Source: an uncultured Clostridia bacterium
Lineage (GTDB): Bacteria > Bacillota > Clostridia > Christensenellales > Borkfalkiaceae
Length of the DNA: 5,065 nucleotides
Reading direction: 5' to 3'
Assembly: GCA_946624395.1 (NCBI GenBank)
Contig: CAMORY010000024.1
Location: 1-5,065, forward strand
Below the pieces are notes generated by a model. That model did no database searches. It saw nothing but the letters and a program-made list of their open reading frames with translations, and was not told the DNA's origin. Position numbers and translations under genes: made by a program. Shown in pieces: positions 1 to 4,586 of this stretch; positions within the stretch are counted from its first letter, which is position 1, and the number at the start of each line of letters is the position of its first letter.

Positions 1-1
1 C

Positions 2-1300
2 GTAGTGGAAATCGACGCCGCGTCGAATAACGGCGTAAACGAGATAAGGGAACTAAGAGACAACGTGCAGTTTCCGCCCGTATCGGTCAAGTACAAAGTA
101 TATATAATCGACGAAGTGCATATGCTTACGGGCGCGGCGTTCAACGCGCTGTTAAAGACGCTTGAAGAACCGCCCAAACACGCGGTATTTATTTTAGCGA
201 CTACCGAAGCGCATAAACTCCCCGCGACCATACTTTCACGGTGTATGCGTTTCGATTTCAGACTTGTTCCTACAGAAAAGATAGCCGAACTTATTTCGGT
301 GATTTACGACGAACAGGGTAAAAAGTACCAAAAAGAAGCGGTGTTTGCCATAGCGCGCGCGGGCGAAGGCAGTATCCGCGACGCGCTGTCGATTGCCGAC
401 ACCGCGTTATCTTACGGCGACGGGGAATTAACCTACGAAGACGTAAACGAGATTTTGGGTTCGTCAAACGTTGAGCTTATTACGGAGTTTACCGAAAAGT
501 TGCTTGCGGGCGAAACGGGCGCGGTGCTTTCCGTTATAGAAAGTCTGGCGGCTTTGGGCAAGAGTATGGGCGTTTTAACAAAGGACATTACGGGCATTGT
601 GCGCGATTTACTCGTTATTAAAACCTGTAAAACGGCAAACACCATTTTAGGACTGCCCGAAACCCGTTTCAAAGCCTTAAGCAATATAGCGGGCGGCGTT
701 TCGGAAGCAAGACTTATAAGGGTGCTTGAGATTTTTGCGCAAGCCGAAAACGAATTGCGGTACGCAACATCTCCGCGCGTAGTGTTCGAAACGGCGGCGG
801 TAAAGGCGGCTCGCCCCGAAGCCGATTACGATATAGACGCGCTACTGTCGCGCGTTAAAGCGCTGGAAGACAAACTGTCGGGCGGCGTGGTTTTTACTAA
901 AGAAGAAGTAAAACAAGAACCCGCAAGGGCGGAAGTTAAGCCCAAGGAAATTAAACCCGAAAAAATTTCTGCGGAAAGCGTTTCGGCGGAAGATATAAAG
1001 GGCAAACTGCTGTTTAATCTGCGCGCTAACGGTAGTGAAATGCTGTGGAACGCTATGCAGAAAATCGGCGTAAGCAAGACGGGTGGCGACATAACGCTTA
1101 TTCCGACGTCAATGGAAGACTACACGCTGCTTAATATCGACGCCAACAGGGAAAAGATAGAAAACGCGCTTTCGGAATTTTCCTATTCTTCGCTTTCGGT
1201 CAAAGAACCGACGACCGAAAAGAAACTTTCGGAAATAGACGACGCGACCGAGCGGCTTAAAAAGATATTCGGCGAAGATATAGTGATAGTCAAGCATTAA
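2..1300 (+). CDS. dnaX: DNA polymerase III clamp-loader subunit gamma/tau, 3' part (5' end outside window)
   Basis: This is the AAA+ ATPase of the clamp loader, which opens and loads the beta sliding clamp and, in the tau form, ties polymerase to helicase. The frame is open to the left edge and enters in the conserved 'EIDAASNNGV' stretch, so about 85-90 N-terminal residues, including the P-loop and most of the zinc module, lie outside. The GTG at 5 is an internal valine, not a start. Numbering from that valine, visible motifs are Walker B 'VYIIDEVH' (32-39), sensor 1 'ILATTE' (63-68), the arginine-finger motif 'LSRC' (77-80) and sensor 2 'GSIRDALS' (122-129). A Lys/Glu/Pro-rich linker (about 290-335) leads to a divergent C-terminal domain. 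The full protein would be roughly 520 residues, normal for Clostridia. I see no obvious A6G slippery site for a gamma-type frameshift. It is the first visible gene of the dnaX-ybaB-recR-gpsA run. The identification is secure. Confidence 0.97.
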   Translation, partial: VVEIDAASNNGVNEIRELRDNVQFPPVSVKYKVYIIDEVHMLTGAAFNALLKTLEEPPKHAVFILATTEAHKLPATILSRCMRFDFRLVPTEKIAELISVIYDEQGKKYQKEAVFAIARAGEGSIRDALSIADTALSYGDGELTYEDVNEILGSSNVELITEFTEKLLAGETGAVLSVIESLAALGKSMGVLTKDITGIVRDLLVIKTCKTANTILGLPETRFKALSNIAGGVSEARLIRVLEIFAQAENELRYATSPRVVFETAAVKAARPEADYDIDALLSRVKALEDKLSGGVVFTKEEVKQEPARAEVKPKEIKPEKISAESVSAEDIKGKLLFNLRANGSEMLWNAMQKIGVSKTGGDITLIPTSMEDYTLLNIDANREKIENALSEFSYSSLSVKEPTTEKKLSEIDDATERLKKIFGEDIVIVKH

Positions 1301-1309
1301 GGTATTAAA

Positions 1310-1323
1310 CGCGGTATTCCGCG
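1310..1323 (+). other. Small hairpin between dnaX and ybaB
   Basis: CGCGG (1310-1314), TATT, CCGCG (1319-1323) form a compact GC-rich 5-base stem ten bases after the dnaX stop codon. It is not followed by a T-run, so it is not a terminator. It could be a 3' end protector or a minor pause site, or chance. The rest of the 62-base gap holds only the ybaB ribosome binding site and an A-rich leader. Confidence 0.3.
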
Positions 1324-1362
1324 GTAAAATTACGATATAAACAATAAAAGGCAGGAAAGAAT

Positions 1363-1698
1363 ATGGGCGGATTCAGGGGCGGTTTCGGCGGCTTCGGCGG
1401 CGGAAACCAGATGCAGAACCTTATGAAACAGGCGCAGAAAATGCAGGAAGAAATGCAGAAAGCGCAAGCGGAACTTGACGAAACGGAAGTGGTCGGCGTT
1501 TCTGGCGGCGGACTTGTTAAAATCACGATGACGGCTAAAAAAGTCGTTCGCGCGGTGGAAATCAATCCCGACGCGGTAGATACCGAAGATATAACCATGC
1601 TTGAAGACCTTATCGTAGCGGCACTAAACGACGGCTACAAAAAAGCTGACGCCGTGTCGGAAGAAAAACTCGGGCGTTTCGGCGGGCTGGGTTTATAA
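1363..1698 (+). CDS. ybaB: YbaB/EbfC family nucleoid-associated DNA-binding protein
   Basis: A small dimeric DNA-binding protein that coats the nucleoid and in many bacteria is co-transcribed with dnaX and recR. The 111 residues match the usual 100-115. After a Gly/Phe-rich leader (residues 2-14: nine Gly, three Phe, one Arg) comes the family helix 'NLMKQAQKMQEEMQKAQ' (about 19-35). The core follows with 'VVGVSGGGLVKITMTAKK' (about 43-60), the 'INPDAVD' turn and the C-terminal helix 'LEDLIVAALNDGYKKA'. The start ATG is supported by AGGAAAG (1353-1359) three bases upstream. Met17 is a possible alternative start but has no such site, and the glycine-rich leader is common in Clostridial members. 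It lies 62 bases after dnaX and 15 before recR. The family is clear from sequence; the precise cellular role is less settled in general. Confidence 0.95.
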   Translation: MGGFRGGFGGFGGGNQMQNLMKQAQKMQEEMQKAQAELDETEVVGVSGGGLVKITMTAKKVVRAVEINPDAVDTEDITMLEDLIVAALNDGYKKADAVSEEKLGRFGGLGL

Positions 1699-1713
1699 TA
1701 GCGGCTAAAGAAA

Positions 1714-2307
1714 ATGAAAGTGTTTATAGAGCCGATAGGCAGGCTTATCAACGAATTCAGCAAACTCCCGGGCGTCGGTGCGAAAACGGCGCAACGCTTT
1801 GCATACCGCGTTATAAATATGCCGGAAGCGGAAGCGAAGAGTTTTGCGGAAGCAATCGTTTCGGCAAAGAAGAACGTTCACTATTGCAAAATCTGCGGCA
1901 ATTTTTCCGAAGGCGAAATCTGCGACGTGTGCAAGCACCGTTCGGCGGAGACTATTTGCGTAGTCAAAGAACCGAAAGACGTTATAGCCATTGAAAAACT
2001 GAACGAATATAACGGCGTGTACCACGTGTTGCACGGCACTATTTCGCCGCTTGACGGCATAGGTCCTGACGATATAAACGTTAAAGGACTGCTCGCCCGC
2101 ATAGCGGAAGGCGGCGTTAAAGAAGTGATAATGGCGACAAATCCCGACGTGGAAGGCGAAGCGACGGCTATGTATATCACTAACCTTATAAAGCCGCTTG
2201 GCATAAAAGTGTCGCGGCTGGCGCACGGATTGCCCATAGGCACGGATTTGGAGTACGCGGACGAAGTGTCTTTAGCGCGCGCTTTTGTTGACAGGAAAAC
2301 GCTGTAA
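1714..2307 (+). CDS. recR: Recombination mediator protein RecR
   Basis: RecR works with RecO (and RecF) to load RecA onto SSB-coated single-stranded DNA at gaps, in the cytoplasm. The 197 residues match the family length of about 200. In order: a helix-hairpin-helix DNA-binding region with 'LPGVGAKTAQRFA' (18-30); a four-cysteine zinc finger with Cys58, Cys61, Cys70 and Cys73; a Toprim domain (about 79-172) with the acidic 'ATNPDVEGEAT' motif (141-151); and the C-terminal 'HGLPIGTDLEYADEVSLARA' (171-190), the family's conserved tail. Position 171 is His where many members have Arg, a mild substitution. The ATG at 1714 is the natural start, but the upstream site is weak (only AAAG, 1707-1710). 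With the ybaB stop 15 bases away, translational coupling is likely. All key residues are present, so it should be functional. Confidence 0.97.
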   Translation: MKVFIEPIGRLINEFSKLPGVGAKTAQRFAYRVINMPEAEAKSFAEAIVSAKKNVHYCKICGNFSEGEICDVCKHRSAETICVVKEPKDVIAIEKLNEYNGVYHVLHGTISPLDGIGPDDINVKGLLARIAEGGVKEVIMATNPDVEGEATAMYITNLIKPLGIKVSRLAHGLPIGTDLEYADEVSLARAFVDRKTL

Positions 2308-2330
2308 AGCGTAAAACCGAACGGATATAA

Positions 2331-2337
2331 AAAGGGG
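2331..2337 (+). promoter_or_regulatory. Ribosome binding site of the gpsA-like gene
   Basis: AAAGGGG lies five bases before the ATG at 2343 and fixes that start. It is stronger than the site of recR just upstream, so this gene can be translated independently of recR although it is probably on the same transcript. The 35-base gap to recR contains no hairpin with a T-run. Confidence 0.7.
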
Positions 2338-2342
2338 ATAAA

Positions 2343-3302
2343 ATGAAAGTTTCTGTTTTAGGTTGCGGAAGATGGGGTTCTTTTATAGGCTGGTATCTTG
2401 CACGGCACGGGCATCAGGTTTGTCAATGGGGAAGAGTCGGCGGCAAGTCTTTCGAACAACTTAAAAGCGGCAAAAACGAGTACGTGGAACTTGACGAGCG
2501 GATAAATCTTACGGGCGATTTAAAAGCGGCGCTCGATTTCGGCGAGATTATCGTTATATCGATAAGCGCGCAGTCTTTGCGTTCGTTTATGGCGGAAGTT
2601 GTAAATACCGCCGACGTAAAGAACAAAATTTTCGTACTCTGTATGAAGGGTATCGAAGTCGAAACGGGCAATCGCCTTTCGGAAGTGTTAAAAGACAGTG
2701 GCATAAAAGGCGATAAAATCGCGGTATGGGTGGGCCCCGGGCATATACAGGCTTTCACGCAGGGGCAACCCAACTGCATGGTAATAGATTCCGAAAACCC
2801 CGAACTCGTAAAAACTCTTTGCGACGCTTTCCGCAGCGAACTTATACGGTTCTATTACGGGGACGATATAATAGGCAGCGAAATCGGCGCGGCGGCGAAA
2901 AACGTTATGGGGATTGCCGCGGGTATGCTTGACGGCGGAAATTTAAGCACGCTTAAAGGTCCGCTTATGTCGCGCGGGGCAAGGGAAGTCGCAAGACTTA
3001 TAAAAGCGATGGGCGGCAACGAACTTTCGGCGTACGGGCTTTGCCACTTGGGCGATTACGAAACCACGTTGTTTTCGGAGTATTCCAACAACCGCGCGTT
3101 TGGCGAAAAGTTTATAAAAAAACAGCCCTTTATTAAGCTCGCGGAAGGTGCGGCGACGGCAAAGGCTATGAAGATGCTTGCCGAAAAGTACGGCGTCGAT
3201 TTGCCGATAACTAACGCCGTTTACGCTATTTTATACGAAAATAAAAATCCTGCGGAAGAATTTAAAAAAGTATTCTCCCGCAGTACCAGAAAGGAATTTT
3301 AA
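2343..3302 (+). CDS. gpsA: NAD(P)-dependent glycerol-3-phosphate dehydrogenase, divergent GpsA subfamily
   Basis: GpsA-type enzymes reduce dihydroxyacetone phosphate to sn-glycerol 3-phosphate with NAD(P)H, supplying the backbone for phospholipids; the enzyme is cytoplasmic. This protein has 319 residues against about 330-340 usually. The N-terminal Rossmann motif is 'GCGRWGS' (7-13). Lys102 in 'CMKGIE' and Lys186 in 'AAAKNV' correspond to the conserved lysines. 'GDYETT' (237-242, Asp238) and 'SNNRAFG' (248-254, Arg251) match the substrate-binding C-terminal domain. The odd point is 'GPGHIQAF' (131-138), where classical GpsA has GPSFA-x-EV. The 'NAKAALITRG' segment of other members is also altered to 'LKGPLMSRG' around 204-212. 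The catalytic residues remain, so I expect activity, possibly with altered cofactor or substrate preference; another beta-hydroxyacid-type dehydrogenase is less likely. It follows recR by 35 bases and ends the operon, converging on the WYL regulator. Confidence 0.85.
   Translation: MKVSVLGCGRWGSFIGWYLARHGHQVCQWGRVGGKSFEQLKSGKNEYVELDERINLTGDLKAALDFGEIIVISISAQSLRSFMAEVVNTADVKNKIFVLCMKGIEVETGNRLSEVLKDSGIKGDKIAVWVGPGHIQAFTQGQPNCMVIDSENPELVKTLCDAFRSELIRFYYGDDIIGSEIGAAAKNVMGIAAGMLDGGNLSTLKGPLMSRGAREVARLIKAMGGNELSAYGLCHLGDYETTLFSEYSNNRAFGEKFIKKQPFIKLAEGAATAKAMKMLAEKYGVDLPITNAVYAILYENKNPAEEFKKVFSRSTRKEF
3241..3283 (-). terminator. Probable rho-independent terminator of the WYL regulator, inside the gpsA 3' end
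   Basis: On the - strand, CTGCGGGAGAAT (3283-3272) pairs with ATTCTTCCGCAG (3261-3250) around a 10-base loop. All 12 positions pair in the - strand RNA, one of them as G-U; the + strand RNA would have an A-C mismatch there. The stem is followed on the - strand by GATTTTTAT and then TTTCG. This lies 35 bases past the regulator stop codon. The direction of perfect pairing and of the T-run both point to termination of the leftward transcript. It overlaps codons for the last 20 or so residues of gpsA. Confidence 0.75.
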
Positions 3303-3317
3303 GTTTTAGGCGATATA

Positions 3318-4244
3318 TTACTGATATTTACCCGCCACCGCTAAAGCGGTGGCTTTTATTTTGTCTTTTAAAGTGTTCGGCGATAATACCTTTATCCCGC
3401 TTGAATAACTCATAATTTTACTAACCAGCCCGTCGTCAAAGGGCAGGGAAACGTCGGCAAAAAACTTTTCGCCGTCCTTTTTTACGTTTTCTATCCCCAG
3501 CCACTCTTCCACGTCGGATAATACGCTTTTATCTATTTCCATAACCACCCTTTCAGCCTGAACGTTGTTATGCCAGAAATCCAAAGGTAAGTCCTGCTTA
3601 TTTAAGTCGCGCCGCGTAAAAGTTTTATCGCGGATAACGGCGGTTTCTATTCTTCCCGTCTTAAAAAACCTGAATTCGTTTCTCAAACGGCAGTAGGCGT
3701 ACACGTACCATATGCCTTGCTTAAAGACTATAACGTGCGGTTCGATAACCCTTTCCGACACCGTGCCGTTCCTGTCGTGGTAGCGGATAAAAAGTTCTTT
3801 GGTTTCGTTTAGACTTTTTTCTATTACCTGAAGTTTTGCTTTATAACCCACCGTATCGCCCCACGGCCCGCCGTCTATGATAAGGTTGCCGCTCTTTACG
3901 TCAAAGCCGCCGTATTCGGGCTTTACCGTCGCTTTAAGTTTGTTTATCGCAGAAGACAGCACTTTATCTGGCACGCCCTGTTCGATTGCCGTCAGCGAAT
4001 TTATTACCTGTTCGAACTCTTTTACCGTCATAAACGTGGCGGACATACGGTAGGTGTCGACAAGCCGTATTCCGCCGTTTTTGCCGCGCACCGTGTAAAT
4101 GGGAACGCCCGCCCCGTCAAGGCAGTTTACGTACCTGAAAATGGTTCGTACGCATACGCCGTATTTGCGGGCAAGGTCGCTCGCCTTAACGTTTCGGTTT
4201 GCTAAAAGGTCGAATAAAATATCTATCATAATTTCAAATTTCAT
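3318..4244 (-). CDS. HTH-type WYL-domain transcriptional regulator (YafY/DeoR-like)
   Basis: A DNA-binding regulator of the HTH-WYL-WCX architecture, 308 residues from the chosen start, close to the family's 300-330. The N-terminal winged helix-turn-helix spans about 5-62, with 'KASDLARKYGVCVRTIFRYV' (20-39) as the recognition unit and 'GKNGGIRL' (54-61) as the wing. The WYL ligand-binding domain (about 130-208) carries 'GIWYVYAYCRLRNEFRFFKT' (177-196); the eponymous Trp-Tyr-Leu is Trp-Tyr-Val here. A WCX-type C-terminal domain starts near 'RVVMEID' (232-238). The frame stays open upstream to an ATG at 4328, but I chose 4244 because AGGAG (4260-4256) precedes it, the HTH normally begins here, and the extra codons would cover a strong promoter. 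It is divergent from a 67-residue gene and probably autoregulated through nearby palindromes. WYL domains sense ligands or nucleic acids; the signal here is unknown. Confidence 0.9.
   Translation of the reverse strand: MKFEIMIDILFDLLANRNVKASDLARKYGVCVRTIFRYVNCLDGAGVPIYTVRGKNGGIRLVDTYRMSATFMTVKEFEQVINSLTAIEQGVPDKVLSSAINKLKATVKPEYGGFDVKSGNLIIDGGPWGDTVGYKAKLQVIEKSLNETKELFIRYHDRNGTVSERVIEPHVIVFKQGIWYVYAYCRLRNEFRFFKTGRIETAVIRDKTFTRRDLNKQDLPLDFWHNNVQAERVVMEIDKSVLSDVEEWLGIENVKKDGEKFFADVSLPFDDGLVSKIMSYSSGIKVLSPNTLKDKIKATALAVAGKYQ
3334..3362 (+). terminator. Rho-independent terminator of the dnaX-ybaB-recR-gpsA run, inside the regulator 3' end
   Basis: A perfect 8-base stem, GCCACCGC (3334-3341) and GCGGTGGC (3346-3353), closes a TAAA loop and is followed by TTTTATTTT. 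It sits 31 bases after the gpsA stop codon. The same bases read on the other strand encode 'ATALAVA' near the C-terminus of the WYL regulator. There is no T-run on the - strand side, so it acts only on the rightward transcript. Confidence 0.9.
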
Positions 4245-4255
4245 AATAATTTCCG

Positions 4256-4260
4256 CTCCT
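4256..4260 (-). promoter_or_regulatory. Ribosome binding site of the WYL regulator
   Basis: AGGAG on the - strand ends 11 bases before the ATG at 4244-4242. The spacing is slightly long, but no other purine-rich site is close. Since the inferred transcript begins at about 4261, the 5' leader would be only about 17 bases long, with the binding site almost at the RNA 5' end. Confidence 0.6.
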
Positions 4261-4261
4261 A

Positions 4262-4274
4262 TTACATATTGTAA
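4262..4274. promoter_or_regulatory. Palindrome over the regulator -10 box, candidate operator
   Basis: TTACA (4262-4266), TAT, TGTAA (4270-4274) form a perfect inverted repeat that covers the -10 hexamer of the regulator promoter. A protein bound here would block that promoter, so autorepression by the WYL protein is a reasonable inference. Five-base arms in AT-rich DNA can arise by chance, and part of the match is imposed by the -10 sequence itself. Confidence 0.3.
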
Positions 4275-4297
4275 AATATAGCGCGTTTTTCTGTCAA
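4268..4297 (-). promoter_or_regulatory. Sigma-A type promoter of the WYL regulator
   Basis: On the - strand, a perfect -35 box TTGACA (4297-4292) is followed after 18 bases by TACAAT (4273-4268), five of six matches to the -10 consensus. Transcription would begin around 4261, just upstream of the ribosome binding site. The promoter lies inside the longer open frame of the regulator and so argues against the upstream start at 4328. Confidence 0.75.
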
Positions 4298-4321
4298 TCG
4301 ATTTGAAAAATTTTTTATATA

Positions 4322-4339
4322 ATGACACGCATTTGTCAT
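4322..4339. promoter_or_regulatory. Palindrome ATGACA-N6-TGTCAT, candidate operator in the divergent region
   Basis: A perfect 6+6 inverted repeat with a 6-base spacer lies between the two divergent genes. With one base slipped, pairing continues into flanking TATA (4318-4320 against 4340-4342). Its right arm includes TTGTCA (4333-4338), which could serve as a -35 box for the rightward small gene, so occupancy would affect that promoter. It lies 24 bases upstream of the regulator -35 box. Size and position suit a dimeric winged-helix regulator; which protein binds is inference. Confidence 0.5.
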
Positions 4340-4361
4340 ATAACCGATTATATAATATAGG
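4333..4361 (+). promoter_or_regulatory. Probable promoter of the 67-residue gene
   Basis: The AT-rich stretch holds TTGTCA (4333-4338) and, 17 bases on, TATAGG (4356-4361). A better -10 hexamer, TATAAT, lies at 4351-4356 but has only a 12-base gap to TTGTCA and no good -35 box at the right distance. Either reading would start transcription just ahead of the AAGGAG site at 4369. A rightward promoter is likely because nothing else upstream could read into this gene; the exact boxes are uncertain. Confidence 0.4.
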
Positions 4362-4368
4362 CGTAAAT

Positions 4369-4374
4369 AAGGAG
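4369..4374 (+). promoter_or_regulatory. Strong ribosome binding site of the 67-residue gene
   Basis: AAGGAG followed by an 8-base gap to the ATG at 4383 is close to the ideal Shine-Dalgarno arrangement, the best in the window. It is the main evidence that this short reading frame is a translated gene. Confidence 0.75.
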
Positions 4375-4382
4375 CGAGAAAG

Positions 4383-4586
4383 ATGTTTGAAAAGATTTTC
4401 GGTAGTTTATTCGTAAAAACGGCAAAGAAAAACAATATCACGGTAATAAGCGCGAAAAGGGAAATAAAAGCGATGAAAAGCGTAAATATAAATAAGCCCG
4501 AAAGGATTAAAAATCAAGCGTTCTGGGATAACAGGGGCAAAGCGTACGGCGCGCTGTTCACTTCTTTAAATGGCAGAATTTTTTAA
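4383..4586 (+). CDS. Basic 67-residue protein of unknown function, divergent from the WYL regulator
   Basis: I do not recognise a family. The protein is Lys/Arg-rich (about 14 basic against 4 acidic residues), has no cysteine, no signal peptide and no convincing membrane segment. The N-terminus 'MFEKIFGSLFVKTAKKN' could form a short amphipathic helix; the aromatic C-terminal part contains 'FWDNRGKAYG' (47-56). Evidence that it is real: an excellent AAGGAG site, a plausible promoter, divergent placement from a regulator, and nothing else in the 340 bases between the regulator and murG. Its stop overlaps the murG stop in the shared TTAA at 4583-4586. It could be the regulator's target, a small nucleic-acid-binding or membrane-surface protein, or the remnant of a longer gene cut short at the murG junction. 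Its bases are more A-rich than neighbouring genes, in line with its lysine content. Confidence 0.6.
   Translation: MFEKIFGSLFVKTAKKNNITVISAKREIKAMKSVNINKPERIKNQAFWDNRGKAYGALFTSLNGRIF

Noticed and set aside
952..972. A-run as a possible programmed frameshift site for a short gamma form of DnaX
   Set aside because: The run of six A is not in the A-AAA-AAG slippery arrangement and lies in the linker without a clear following stem; other A-runs in dnaX are only five long.
1301..1362. Riboswitch, terminator or internal promoter between dnaX and ybaB
   Set aside because: Only a 5-base hairpin without a T-run is present, and candidate -10 and -35 hexamers are badly spaced.
1705..2226. 173-codon open frame on the - strand opposite recR
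   Set aside because: It mirrors recR codon structure, is rich in His/Arg/Phe typical of antisense frames, and recR itself is fully conserved on the + strand.
2726..2932. 68-codon + strand open frame inside gpsA
   Set aside because: It is in another frame of a clearly conserved gene, is Arg-rich like a frame shadow, and has no ribosome binding site.
4099..4281. 60-codon open frame on the + strand opposite the regulator gene
   Set aside because: It lies antisense to the conserved HTH coding region, has no ribosome binding site and no recognisable protein features.
4303..4323. TTGAAA and TATAAT as a second rightward promoter
   Set aside because: The gap between the boxes is only 9 bases, far below the usual 16-18.
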